Source of the DNA: Streptomyces antibioticus
Lineage (GTDB): Bacteria; Actinomycetota; Actinomycetes; Streptomycetales; Streptomycetaceae
DNA: 64,000 bases
Reading direction: 5' to 3'
NCBI RefSeq assembly: GCF_002019855.1
Contig: NZ_CM007717.1
Span: 1,093,572 to 1,157,571, forward strand
Shown here: one piece after another, positions 42,513 through 51,346 of the stretch
Layout of the letters: every line of letters begins with the position of its first letter
How positions within the stretch are numbered: position 1 is the stretch's first letter
Made by a program: the position numbers and the translations under genes
The notes under the pieces: model-generated
What the model saw: the letters and a program-made list of their open reading frames with translations, nothing else
What the model was told of the DNA's origin: nothing
The model's database searches: none

Positions 42513-42896
42513 ATGACCCCACCCGCCACCACGCTCACCGACAGCATCACCCGCCAGCTCGACCAGCTCTCCTCACACCTGTCCCAGGCCGGGCCCCAGC
42601 AGGCCGCACAGATCCTCCAGCAGGTCCTGGACGCCGAGAACGGCATCCTCGGCAGGCTGACAGCCCTGGTCGGCACCGGCACGTACGTCACCGAGCATCA
42701 CGCCCAGAGCGGCGTCTTTCCCGCGGAGATGTGGCTGGCGCTCGGGCGCACCGCCAACACCCTGCACGACCTCGCCCTCGACCTGGACGAACACCAAGAA
42801 GTGTTCGAGGAGATCGCCTCACGCCGCTCCCTGACCACGTCCTCTCCGGCGGCCACGCAGGCCACCGCCCTGGTGGCGCGGGGGAGGCACCGTTGA
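42513..42896 (+). CDS. Small helical protein, 127 aa
   Basis: ATG start. Helical throughout (DSITRQLDQLSSHLSQAGPQ; AAQILQQVLDAENGILGRLT; TANTLHDLALDLDEHQEVFE). Its TGA overlaps the TTG of the following DUF317 gene. It pairs with that gene in the same way as the 43815 gene pairs with the DUF317 gene at 44171, so a helper relationship is likely (inference). Confidence 0.65.
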   Translation: MTPPATTLTDSITRQLDQLSSHLSQAGPQQAAQILQQVLDAENGILGRLTALVGTGTYVTEHHAQSGVFPAEMWLALGRTANTLHDLALDLDEHQEVFEEIASRRSLTTSSPAATQATALVARGRHR

Positions 42897-43681
42897 GCAA
42901 GAGACAGCAGTGGACCGGCTGGGGCCAGGCCCAGCAGGCGCAGCAGCACTACCTGGTCGAGCCCCGCTACCTGGCCGGCGGCGGGGACCTGCGCCACGTA
43001 GGCGAGTTCCTGCGCGCGTCGGGGTGGAAGGACATCGCCCGCAGCTCCGGCACGATGCTCGCTTTCGACTCGCCCGACCAGATGGTGCGCGTCGCCTACC
43101 AGCCGCCGGGCGGCTGGCAGGTCCACGGGGCCGCGCACGGACATCAGCCTGCCTGGCAGGTCACCCTGACCCCGCAGACCCCGGTGGAGATCGTGGCGGG
43201 CCTGACCGATGCGCTGACCAAGCCGCGCTCGGCGCACGCCCCGAATGTGTGGGCGCCGCTCACCGAGAAGTCGTGGAGCATGCAGCAGGACGACTACTTC
43301 GTCGCCCAGAGCCCCGACCGGCACGCCGTCGTGCAGTACGTCCAAGCCGGCGGTGACGGCAGCCAGAACCACTGGTGGGTCGGCGCCCGCAACGAGCACG
43401 GACCCGTGTGGAACGCGCAGGCCACCGCGAGCACCCCGCTGCACCTGGTGCAGTCCCTGACCACGGCCCTGGCCGACCCGGAGCCGGTGATGCGCCCGCT
43501 CGGGCACGTCCCGCTCAGCAACCGCATCCGCGTCACCTCCGTGTCCGTCATGCCCCATCAGCTCGGCGCCTGGCAGCAGGCCCGCATCTCCGCCGCCCGC
43601 GCCGCAGCCTGGAGCCGCAACTGGGTCTCCTCCCGCGCCCGCACCGGCTCCAAGGCGTCCGGCTACGCGAGGACCCGATGA
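42893..43681 (+). CDS. DUF317-family protein
   Basis: 262 aa, TTG start (GGGGAGG, 5-nt spacer) overlapping the previous stop as TTGA. Both DUF317 lobes are clear: YLVEPRYLAGGGDLRHVGEF with LRASGWKDIARSSGTMLAF, and WAPLTEKSWSMQQDDYFVAQ with HWWVGARNEHGPVWNAQAT. TPVEIVAGLTDAL and TPLHLVQSLTTAL end each lobe. Function unknown for the family. Confidence 0.85.
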   Translation: MSKRQQWTGWGQAQQAQQHYLVEPRYLAGGGDLRHVGEFLRASGWKDIARSSGTMLAFDSPDQMVRVAYQPPGGWQVHGAAHGHQPAWQVTLTPQTPVEIVAGLTDALTKPRSAHAPNVWAPLTEKSWSMQQDDYFVAQSPDRHAVVQYVQAGGDGSQNHWWVGARNEHGPVWNAQATASTPLHLVQSLTTALADPEPVMRPLGHVPLSNRIRVTSVSVMPHQLGAWQQARISAARAAAWSRNWVSSRARTGSKASGYARTR

Positions 43682-43818
43682 ATCACCCGGCTCCCTCCTC
43701 GCCGTTCCTCTCCCGCGCCCTGGGCCCGTCGTTCACCACGCCTCACGACGTCTTCGCGGTCACGGCCCGGCACCCCAGCGCTGCTGAACCACCCTCATTT
43801 CCCTGGAGCTTTCGATGA
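43678..43818 (+). CDS. Possible small protein, 46 aa, coupled at both ends
   Basis: ATG overlaps the DUF317 stop as ATGA, and its own stop overlaps the next ATG as ATGA. The sequence (FLSRALGPSFTTPHDVFAVT ... EPPSFPWSF) is not low-complexity. Exact 4-nt overlaps on both sides argue that it is translated in series with its neighbours. Confidence 0.5.
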   Translation: MNHPAPSSPFLSRALGPSFTTPHDVFAVTARHPSAAEPPSFPWSFR

Positions 43819-44180
43819 CTGACGGACACACCACCCGGCTGACCGCCGAGGACATCCGTGCCTCCGCACACACCCTGCACCGTCTCACCGCCCACCTGCG
43901 GACCGGCCCGCACGCGGCCGAGGCGCTCTCCTTGATCGCGGCGCTCGTTGACGCGGACACCGGCACCGCGGTCCGCCTCGGCGAAGCCCTGCGCGGCATC
44001 GCCCGCTACCTCGCCCAGGAGACCACCGTCCCTCGCACCGACACCGTCGAGGCGACCCTCGGCGAATACATCGAGGCCGCATCCGTCCTGCAGGACCTGC
44101 GCCTGCTCGACCTCACCCTCGAACCCCTGCGCACCGCGCCCGTCCGTACGAGCCCCGCTGAGACAGCCCTGTGGCAGTAA
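43815..44180 (+). CDS. Small helical protein, 121 aa
   Basis: ATG with GGAG 7 nt upstream. Helical (EDIRASAHTLHRLTAHLRTG; ALSLIAALVDADTGTAVRLG; ATLGEYIEAASVLQDLRLLD). It overlaps the following DUF317 gene by 10 nt. Similar in plan to the 42513 product. No known domain. Confidence 0.65.
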   Translation: MTDGHTTRLTAEDIRASAHTLHRLTAHLRTGPHAAEALSLIAALVDADTGTAVRLGEALRGIARYLAQETTVPRTDTVEATLGEYIEAASVLQDLRLLDLTLEPLRTAPVRTSPAETALWQ

Positions 44181-45001
44181 GCCCCGCCCAGCGTGCCTCG
44201 TACGCCAACGACCACCACACGAAGATCCCTTTCGAGACGGCGCCCCGCCACCTCGCGGGGCCCGGTGACCCCCGCCACATCACCCACGCCCTGCTCGCTG
44301 CCGGATGGACCCTCACCTCGGCCCCCGGCGACCCCCGGATCGCCCTGACCGGTCCCGACGAGGGCCGGCACCACATGGTGATCGATCCGTTCGCCTCCGG
44401 CTCCTGGTGGCGGATCCACTCCGTCGACTGGACGTGGAACGCCTCCTTCGGCCGGATGGTCCCGGCGGAGATCATCGCCGGATTCACCGACCGTCTCCTC
44501 GACGGCCCGCGCCGAGGCGACACGGGGCCGTGGGAGCACATGCAGAAGGCGGGCTGGAGCGTAGACCTCCGCCAGGACGGAACCGGCGAGGCCCTCTCGC
44601 CCGACCCGAGGCTGCCGATCCGGGCCGAACTGCGCCCCATCTTCAACGACTCACCCGACCACCTCGCGTGGCGCATCGAGGCCAAGCCCGAGCACAGCGG
44701 TCCCCCGATCTGGCAGATCTGGATCAGCGGCCCGGTCCCGGACCACCTCATGGCCGGCCTGGCCGAGCAGCTCGTCTCCACCGCCCCCGTCCTGCGCGGC
44801 ATGCACGACCTCGACCACTACGCCGCCCGGCAGGAGAACAGCCCGCTCACCCCGGAGCAGGCGGTCGAAGCCCACTTCTCCCGCATCGACGCCGCCCGGG
44901 CCCGGGCCCGCACCCAGCGCCGCACCCGCCTCACCACCCGCCTGCCGGCACCGGCCGCCGCCCCGGCAAGCCCGGCATCCTCCCGCGTATCCCGCCCCTG
45001 A
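44171..45001 (+). CDS. DUF317-family protein
   Basis: 276 aa, GTG start inside the end of the previous gene. Lobe 1: APRHLAGPGDPRHITHALLA, AGWTLTSAPGDPRIALTGPD, VPAEIIAGFTDRLL. Lobe 2: PWEHMQKAGWSVDLRQDGTG, HLAWRIEAKPEHSGPPIWQI, VPDHLMAGLAEQL. A helical region with AVEAHFSRIDAARARART and a Pro-rich tail follow. The PRHLAGxGDPRH signature is shared with the other copies. Confidence 0.85.
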   Translation: MAVSPAQRASYANDHHTKIPFETAPRHLAGPGDPRHITHALLAAGWTLTSAPGDPRIALTGPDEGRHHMVIDPFASGSWWRIHSVDWTWNASFGRMVPAEIIAGFTDRLLDGPRRGDTGPWEHMQKAGWSVDLRQDGTGEALSPDPRLPIRAELRPIFNDSPDHLAWRIEAKPEHSGPPIWQIWISGPVPDHLMAGLAEQLVSTAPVLRGMHDLDHYAARQENSPLTPEQAVEAHFSRIDAARARARTQRRTRLTTRLPAPAAAPASPASSRVSRP

Positions 45002-45021
45002 ACCCTCGAAAAGGCCCGCCC

Positions 45022-45612
45022 GTGCCCCAACCCGTCCCCTCCGGCAGCGCCGCCGTCCCCGGCCACCAGGAGATAGCCAGCCGTCTTGCCGCCTTCCTGC
45101 GCGCGGCGGATACGGCGCTCGACAGCTGGGACCTCTACTCCGACGAGCACACCGACCTCGACGGCTGGCCATACGACCCGGAAGCCTACGACGGCCGCAA
45201 GGCCGAGCGGGACCGTGCGGTGTGGACAGCGTTCAGCCCCCTCCGCGAGGAGGCCGGCGTCCTGCTCGACGCCGCCGAAGCCGATCTCGGCCGGATCCCC
45301 GTCTCCTCCGTTCAGCAGCGATGGGCCTGGCAACTGGGCCAACTACGCGACGCGCTCGACCGGATCGAAGCCACAAGGACGGAGTACCGAAAGCTCCTCA
45401 CGGCCCATCCCCATGCGAGCTCCGAAGCTCGGCACGCGGCAGTCGACGCCCGCAACGCGGAGGCATGGAACGCCCTGTACAGCTGGTCGGTCCACGGCCG
45501 CGCCGTCCTGGAGATCCGCACCGCCACCGTGCGCGCCGCCGGCCCCAGGATCGCCGCCACCCCGCCGCCGCCTGCGCCGCCAGCCACCGCCGGTCACACG
45601 ACCCGCCGCTGA
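45022..45612 (+). CDS. Hypothetical helical protein, 196 aa
   Basis: GTG with GAAAAGG 7 nt upstream. Helical (EIASRLAAFLRAADTALDSW; REEAGVLLDAAEADLGRIPV; LGQLRDALDRIEATRTEYRK; HAAVDARNAEAWNALYSWSV) with an acidic loop (DEHTDLDGWPYDPEAYDG). No signal or membrane segment. It lies between a DUF317 gene and the ATP-grasp gene. Function unknown. Confidence 0.65.
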   Translation: MPQPVPSGSAAVPGHQEIASRLAAFLRAADTALDSWDLYSDEHTDLDGWPYDPEAYDGRKAERDRAVWTAFSPLREEAGVLLDAAEADLGRIPVSSVQQRWAWQLGQLRDALDRIEATRTEYRKLLTAHPHASSEARHAAVDARNAEAWNALYSWSVHGRAVLEIRTATVRAAGPRIAATPPPPAPPATAGHTTRR

Positions 45613-45647
45613 ACCAACCCTCACTTCCCTTCCGCCTTGGAGTTCGC

Positions 45648-46889
45648 TTGTCCCACCGCCCGCTCGTCCTGGTCGTCGCCCCGGGTGACGACATCTACCG
45701 CGGTTACTGCCTGCGCCAGGTGGCCGACGCCTACGACGTCGCCGCCATCACCACCGGCCCCCTCGCCTGGGAACAGCCCCACGTCGTCGACCACGAGATC
45801 GTCGGCGACTTCGACGACGAGGCCGCTCTCCTCGCCGCCGGACAGGTGCTCGCCGCACGCCGGCCGATCGCGGGCGTGGTGACCTGGGCCGAGGCCCACC
45901 TGACAGCGGTGGCCCGGCTGGCCGAACATCTCGGGCTGGCCACCACCAGCGTGGAGTCGGTACGGACCTGCCGGGACAAGGCCGCCAGCCGCGCCGCGTT
46001 CGCCCGCCACGGCGTACCGTCCGCCCAGTCCCTGGCCGCCACATCCCTGGACGAGGCCCTGACCGCGGCGAGCACCATCGGCTATCCGGTCGTCGTCAAG
46101 CCCGCCTCGGTCGGAGGCAGCATCGGCGTCATCAAGGCTGAGACCCAGGAAGACCTCGCCGACGCGTACGCCTTCGCCACCCGCGGCGTCCAGCTCCACG
46201 GCGGAGACAACACCGTCGTCCTGGTCGAGGAGTACCTGTCCGGCGAGGAAGTCAGCGTCGAGTGCGTCACGTTCCAGGGCGTGACCACCGCGGTGGCGGT
46301 GACCCGCAAGGAGCTCGGGGCGGAGCCGCTGTTCGAGGAGACCGGCCACACCCTCACCGCCGGCGACCCACTGCTGACCATCGTCGCGCCCATCGCCGCG
46401 GCGGCAGTAAAGGCCACCGGGACCGTAAACGGCATCCAGCACGTGGAGCTGCGGCTTACCTCCACCGGGCCGCGCGTGATCGAGGTCAACGGCCGGATCG
46501 GCGGGGACTGGATCGGCTGGGCGGTCTGGCAGGCCACCGGCCTGTCGCTGCCCCAGATCGCCGCCGACCTCGCCGTCGGCTGGGAGCCCGACCTCACCCC
46601 CACCCGGCAGCAGGCCGTCGCCATCAAAGTCCTCTACGCTCCCGCCTCCGGAACCCTGACCCAGCGGGCCATCGCCAACGGCTTCGCCGAGACCGCCGGG
46701 TGGGTGCACGGCCCGGCCTGGCTGTTCGAGGAAGGCGACGAGGTCCTCCTGCCGCCCGAGGGCGACCTCGACTCCGCACGGGTCGGCCTGTTCGCCACCC
46801 ACGCCGACACCCTCGAACTCGCCGTCGCACGCCGTACGGTCACCGCGAACCACATCGCCCTCGCCGTCACGGACAGCGCACAGCGGTGA
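45648..46889 (+). CDS. ATP-grasp family ligase
   Basis: 413 aa, TTG with GGAG 5 nt upstream. An N-terminal Rossmann-like pre-ATP domain (LVLVVAPGDDIYRGYCLRQV), the ATP-grasp lid (GYPVVVKPASVGGSIGVIKA, about residues 145-165) and catalytic region (VLVEEYLSGEEVSVECVTF; RVIEVNGRIGGDWIGWAVW, about residues 277-298) are all present. Such enzymes join a carboxylate to an amine using ATP; relatives make peptides, siderophores or modify carbamoyl groups. The substrate is not evident. Its place among DUF317 genes in a conjugation operon is odd. Its stop overlaps the next GTG. Confidence 0.85.
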   Translation: MSHRPLVLVVAPGDDIYRGYCLRQVADAYDVAAITTGPLAWEQPHVVDHEIVGDFDDEAALLAAGQVLAARRPIAGVVTWAEAHLTAVARLAEHLGLATTSVESVRTCRDKAASRAAFARHGVPSAQSLAATSLDEALTAASTIGYPVVVKPASVGGSIGVIKAETQEDLADAYAFATRGVQLHGGDNTVVLVEEYLSGEEVSVECVTFQGVTTAVAVTRKELGAEPLFEETGHTLTAGDPLLTIVAPIAAAAVKATGTVNGIQHVELRLTSTGPRVIEVNGRIGGDWIGWAVWQATGLSLPQIAADLAVGWEPDLTPTRQQAVAIKVLYAPASGTLTQRAIANGFAETAGWVHGPAWLFEEGDEVLLPPEGDLDSARVGLFATHADTLELAVARRTVTANHIALAVTDSAQR

Positions 46890-47659
46890 GCGGGGCCGAG
46901 AAGCCGCCGGTGCTGGCCCAGGTAGCTCCGCGCTACCTGGCCGGCGGCGGGGATCCGCGGTGGGTGACCGCCCCGCTGCAGAAGGCTTTCCGCTGGCAGC
47001 CGGCCCACATCCCCCTGAGCCCGGTCGTACGGCTCACCCGCCGCGACCGCCAAGCCGAACTGCTGCTGTCACCGGACCCGGACGACCACTGGTGGACCCT
47101 GCACCACACCGGGAGCAGCACCGAGAAGGCGTGGACCATCCGCTTCGGCGCCCGGACCCCGGCAGAGATCGTCGCCGCGGCCACCGACGCCCTCACCACC
47201 GGCACGGCCCACAGCTCTGTCGATCTGATGCAGGTCCTGGAGCACGCCGGGTGGAAGCACTCCGTCCTGGACCACCAGGTCTCCTCCCCGGACGGATTCG
47301 TCATCGTCTCCCGGCACCCGCTCGGCGCGCTGCATATCGAGGTCACGGCCCACGACGGCCCCTGGGCCTCCGAGCCGACCGCCCGTCCGGCCTGGCGGGC
47401 GTACTTCTCCGACCACACCCCACCCCACCTGGCCGCCGCCGTCCTCGCCGGCATGGTCTCCACCGAGCCGCTGCTGCGTGACGAGAAGGCGATGGTCCCC
47501 TTCCTGCGCTACAGCGTCCGCATCGCCCGCGAGCGCGTTCCCGCCCATCAGGCCGAGTACGCCCTGTGGGACCGGGTCGACCGCCTCGCCGCCCTCCGCA
47601 CCGGCACGCCGCTGCCGCCACAGCCGCCCGGCGGGTCGCTGCCCCGCCGCACCCGCTGA
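46886..47659 (+). CDS. DUF317-family protein
   Basis: 257 aa, GTG overlapping the ATP-grasp stop as GTGA. Lobe 1: APRYLAGGGDPRWVTAPLQK, DHWWTLHHTGSSTEKAWTIR, TPAEIVAAATDAL. Lobe 2: LMQVLEHAGWKHSVLDHQVS, ARPAWRAYFSDHTPPHLAAA. The last 45 residues are basic and Pro-rich. Third DUF317 gene in a 5-kb stretch. Confidence 0.85.
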   Translation: MSGAEKPPVLAQVAPRYLAGGGDPRWVTAPLQKAFRWQPAHIPLSPVVRLTRRDRQAELLLSPDPDDHWWTLHHTGSSTEKAWTIRFGARTPAEIVAAATDALTTGTAHSSVDLMQVLEHAGWKHSVLDHQVSSPDGFVIVSRHPLGALHIEVTAHDGPWASEPTARPAWRAYFSDHTPPHLAAAVLAGMVSTEPLLRDEKAMVPFLRYSVRIARERVPAHQAEYALWDRVDRLAALRTGTPLPPQPPGGSLPRRTR

Positions 47660-47701
47660 CCCCTCTTCGCCCCCTGCCCCCCTTCACGGAACCGCGCGCC
47701 C

Positions 47702-49492
47702 TTGTCCCAGTCCAGCTCCTCCTCCGACGGCTACGACATAGCCTTCAAGGTCCTCCTCGGGGTCTTCGCCGTCGCCATCCCCCTCTCCCATCTCGCCTGG
47801 CTCGGCGGGAACCTCACCGCCCTGTTCACCGGGCACCCCTGGGCCGTCTACCGGCCCGCCGACGCGCTCATACGCCCCGACCAGCTCTGGCCCGGCCTGG
47901 GAGAAACGTCCCTGCTCCTCGGCGCCCGAATCCTTCCCGTACTCGCCCTGATCGCCCTCGCCGCCGTCGGCGGCGTGTGGTGGAGCCGCCACAAGGGCGC
48001 CTTCGGCGGGAAGAACAAGGGCCGGGTCCAGGGCACCGCCAAGGCCAGGGACATCGAGCCGCTCCTGGCCAACGCGATCACCGCCAAGGCCCGCAGCCTG
48101 CGCCCCAGCCTGAAGGACGCCGACCGCATTGCGGCCTCGGACACCGGAATCCTCCTGGGCAACCTTCAGGGCACCCGGACCGAGATCCGGATGGGGTACG
48201 AGGACGTCGCGGTGGCGATCATGGCGCCGCGCTCCGGGAAGACCACCTCGCTGGCGATCCCCTCCATCCTGGCCGCGCCCGGCGCCGTACTCCTGACCAG
48301 CAACAAGGCCGCCGGTGACGCTTATACGACGTGCGTCGACGCCCGCAGCCGTGTGGGGCGGGTGTGGTCGATGGACCCCCAGCAAATCGCCCACGCACCG
48401 CGCACCATGTGGTGGAACCCCCTTGCGGACACGAAGTCCCTGGAGGGCGCGAACCGGCTCGCCAGCCACTTCCTCGCCGCGTCCGTGGACGCAAGCCAGC
48501 AGGGTGACTTCTGGTCCAAGGCCGGCAGCAACATCTTGAGTCAGCTGTTCCTGGCCGCGGCCCTCGACAACCGCCCGATCACGGACGTGATGACCTGGTT
48601 GGCGTTCCCCGCCGACCGGCGCCCGCTCGATATTTTGCGAGACCACGGATTCACCTCCGTCGCTGCCCAGTTGAAGGGCACCGTCGAGGGCCCGCCGGAA
48701 ACCCGAGACGGCATCTATGAGACCGCGAGACAGTACGCGTCCGCTCTGCTCAGCGCCGACATCGCAGCCTGGGTGACCCCGCAGAAGAACGTACCGGAGT
48801 TCCGCCCGGCCGAGTTCGTGGCCTCCACCGACACGTTGTTCCTTCTCTCCAAGGATGGCGGCGGCGGAGCCTCTGCGCTCATCGCAGCGTGCGCGGACTC
48901 GGTGATGCGGGCCGCGACCGCCCGAGCCGAACGGACCGGCGGACGTCTCGACCCGCCCATGCTCGCGATCCTCGACGAGGCCGCAAACGTGTGCAAGATC
49001 AGCGACCTCCCGGACTTGTACTCGCACCTGGGCTCGCGCGGAATCATCCCGATAACGATCTTGCAGTCCTACCGCCAGGGCCAGAAAACCTGGGGCGACG
49101 CGGGCATGGACGCTATGTGGAGCGCGGCCACCATCAAGGTCATCGGGTCCGGTATCGATGATCCGGATTTTGCGGACAAGTTGAGCAGGCTGATCGGCGA
49201 CCACGACGTGGAAACGAAGTCCACCTCCATCTCGGAGTCGGGCAAGTCCACTTCGATCAGCATGCGGCAGGAGCGGATCCTGCCCGCGGACCGGATCCGT
49301 GCCCTGCCCAAGGGCACCGCCCTTCTCTTCGCGACCGGCCTGCGCGCCGCCATGCTCGACCTTCGCCCCTGGTACCTCGAACTGGGCGCCGGAGAGCTGG
49401 CCGCCGCTTCCAAGGCCGCCTCCGACGCCATCACCGCCCGGGCTATCGCCAAGGCCGCGCCCACACAGGCCGATTTCAAGAAGGCCGCCTGA
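47702..49492 (+). CDS. VirD4/TraG-like coupling ATPase
   Basis: 596 aa, TTG start. Two N-terminal membrane spans (about residues 14-34 and 72-95), then Walker A APRSGKTTS at about 174-182 and Walker B LAILDEAAN at about 420-428, followed by GRGxIPxxILQSYRQGQKTWG, the helicase-like motif of type IV coupling proteins. It should bring DNA (with or without relaxase) to the secretion channel. It lies 25 kb downstream of the VirB4-like gene, a wide separation partly due to the inserted element. Confidence 0.9.
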   Translation: MSQSSSSSDGYDIAFKVLLGVFAVAIPLSHLAWLGGNLTALFTGHPWAVYRPADALIRPDQLWPGLGETSLLLGARILPVLALIALAAVGGVWWSRHKGAFGGKNKGRVQGTAKARDIEPLLANAITAKARSLRPSLKDADRIAASDTGILLGNLQGTRTEIRMGYEDVAVAIMAPRSGKTTSLAIPSILAAPGAVLLTSNKAAGDAYTTCVDARSRVGRVWSMDPQQIAHAPRTMWWNPLADTKSLEGANRLASHFLAASVDASQQGDFWSKAGSNILSQLFLAAALDNRPITDVMTWLAFPADRRPLDILRDHGFTSVAAQLKGTVEGPPETRDGIYETARQYASALLSADIAAWVTPQKNVPEFRPAEFVASTDTLFLLSKDGGGGASALIAACADSVMRAATARAERTGGRLDPPMLAILDEAANVCKISDLPDLYSHLGSRGIIPITILQSYRQGQKTWGDAGMDAMWSAATIKVIGSGIDDPDFADKLSRLIGDHDVETKSTSISESGKSTSISMRQERILPADRIRALPKGTALLFATGLRAAMLDLRPWYLELGAGELAAASKAASDAITARAIAKAAPTQADFKKAA

Positions 49493-49535
49493 CGGCGCCT
49501 GCGCAGCACCACCCACCGCCGCCAGGAGGCACCCT

Positions 49536-50363
49536 CTGACCAATGAAATCCCTCTCGAAGACGAGCTGTTCACCTTCACTCAGCGCCTGCTCGCCAACGC
49601 GTACCGGCTCGATGGCCTCCAGCGGCAACGCGGTGCGGAGCCGGAGCGATTGCAGGAGACGGTCCGGGCCGGGGGCGCGCTGCGCCAGACCTCGCTGGTC
49701 GCTAGCCAGCTGCTCGCCAAGGCCGCGCTGAGCGACGCGACGACCACCGTCGACGGCCGGGAGGCCATCGCCCTCCTGCGCCATCTCGCCGAGGAGACCT
49801 CGCTCGCCGCGGTACGCACGGCGGACACGATCTCCGCCCTCGCCCACGGAGATACCGCGTCCGCGAACCTCTTCCTGGAACAGGCTGCCACCCACCTGAC
49901 CGGGACCCCGTCGACTGTCCACCGCGTCGGCAACGCCCTGCTACGGCACGAGGGTTACCTCCACGCCCAGGACCGCGCGGCCCGGCAAGACCTCGGCCCG
50001 GGTGAGGAGGCCGTCAAGATCAGCGAAGCCCAGCGGAAGGCACTCGCCTCCCTCGCCCGGGGAGACGGTGTCCTTCGCGAAACGGGCACGGGCCTGAGGG
50101 AAGTCGTGGCCCCCCTCGCCGCGTACGTATCCGTACGGGTCGCCACGATCGACGCCCTGGCCTCTCGGGACCTGCTCACCCTCACGCCGCTCCCGAAGCA
50201 GCCGGGCCGCTACGGCCTTCGCGTGACGTCCGCCGGCGTTCACGCCCTCCTCGCCGCCGGTCTCCGGCCACGCCGCAGCCCGCCAAGACCGCCCGTGATC
50301 CTGCGACCGGCGGCGCCGGCGGCCTCCGCCCCGGCCTCGTCTGCCGCTGTCAGCCGCCGCTGA
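49536..50363 (+). CDS. Hypothetical protein with winged-helix-like C-terminus, apparent CTG start
   Basis: 275 aa. AGGAGG stands exactly 6 nt before CTG at 49536, and no ATG, GTG or TTG is available near it in frame. N-terminal two-thirds helical (ELFTFTQRLLANAYRLDGLQ; LRHLAEETSLAAVRTADTIS); residues 180-240 (EAQRKALASLARGDGVLRET ... RDLLTLTPLPKQPGRYGLRV) look like a winged helix. The frameshifted gene at 53528 would have exactly the same length when repaired, and is a diverged copy. Role unknown. Confidence 0.68.
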   Translation: MTNEIPLEDELFTFTQRLLANAYRLDGLQRQRGAEPERLQETVRAGGALRQTSLVASQLLAKAALSDATTTVDGREAIALLRHLAEETSLAAVRTADTISALAHGDTASANLFLEQAATHLTGTPSTVHRVGNALLRHEGYLHAQDRAARQDLGPGEEAVKISEAQRKALASLARGDGVLRETGTGLREVVAPLAAYVSVRVATIDALASRDLLTLTPLPKQPGRYGLRVTSAGVHALLAAGLRPRRSPPRPPVILRPAAPAASAPASSAAVSRR

Positions 50364-50396
50364 CACCCCCGTTTCGCCCCACCAGGAAGGCCCGCC

Positions 50397-50868
50397 TTGG
50401 CTCGCCCCACGCCCCTCGACTACGCCAAAACGCTCCGGGCTGCGGCCCGCTCCCTCGAACAGCACCACGCCCGTGTCCGAGATACCAAGCTCGAACCCGG
50501 CCTCGGCGCCCAACTGCAGCTCGGCCCGCTTCTGCGCTCCACGTTCAGCCTCGCCGAAACGCTGATGGACGAGCTGACCGCCATGAGCACCAGCACCGCG
50601 TTCACCAGCACCACCGGGTCGCGGCAGTCCCTCAATAGGCTGGCCTCGGCCCTCGCCTCCGTCACCGACGCCGCCGCGGAACTCGGCTTCGCCCTCGGCG
50701 AGAACGCCCACCCCGGCAAGGCCCAGGGCGACATTCCCGACCCGGCCGGCGGCACCGTGTGGAAGGCGCTGTGCGACCAGGCCCGACCCCGCATGGGGGA
50801 GCACCTTCACAACGCTGCCCACCAGCTCGAACTGGCCTCGATCTCCTGCCACTACATCGCCTGGCTCT
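50397..50868 (+). pseudogene. Small helical protein gene, apparently truncated
   Basis: TTG at 50397 behind AGGAAGG (6-nt spacer). The product begins YAKTLRAAARSLEQHHARVR and includes LLRSTFSLAETLMDELTAMS and HLHNAAHQLELASISCHYIA. Beyond residue 157 the frame continues to a stop at 51200, but composition and sequence change abruptly at about 50868, where a foreign segment with different gene content begins. I therefore consider the 3' end lost or displaced. Similar helical proteins are found at 42513 and 53001. Confidence 0.55.
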
Positions 50869-51050
50869 GTACACGGGAATGGGGGTCTCGTTTGTCGACG
50901 ACTTCGAGAGTCGCCTCCCGTGTAGTACGCATGATCAATGTCGATGAGTTCGGGCGTCACTTGCAGCCCAGCGGGCGTTGTCCCTGCCAGCACCCGGCTG
51001 CCTCGCACGAGCCCGCTACCTGGTTTTGGTCTGAACCCGGTCTTGGTGGG

Positions 51051-51311
51051 TCAGCGGGCGAGGGAGACTGCGAAGGGTTTGAAGCCGTGTCGGCGCAGGA
51101 TGTGGGGCACGACCAGGATCATGGCCTCGGTGGCGCGGGCTGTGGTGATGTCGCCGAGGTCCTCGATCCATTCGGGCTGCCAGCCCAGGTCGCCGAGTAG
51201 GCCGGTGACGGTTCTCTTCGCGTGTTCGTCGTCGCGCGAGAGATAGGCGGTCGGTGGGGTGGCCAGGGTTTCGGGAGCGGTCATGACCGTGAAAAGCATG
51301 GTGTTGAGGCC
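51051..51311 (-). pseudogene. C-terminal fragment of an NADP-dependent (F420-type) reductase
   Basis: Only about 85 residues remain: LFTVMTAPETLATPPTAYLS, HAKRTVTGLLGDLGWQPEWI, EDLGDITTARATEAMILVVP and HILRRHGFKPFAVSLAR. This is the C-terminal domain of NAD(P)-binding reductases related to F420-dependent NADP oxidoreductases. The N-terminal Rossmann domain is missing; homology ends near 51311. Non-functional remnant. Confidence 0.65.
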
Positions 51312-51346
51312 CCTCTCTAGACCCGTGGGCTGGCCAGCCTGGACCC

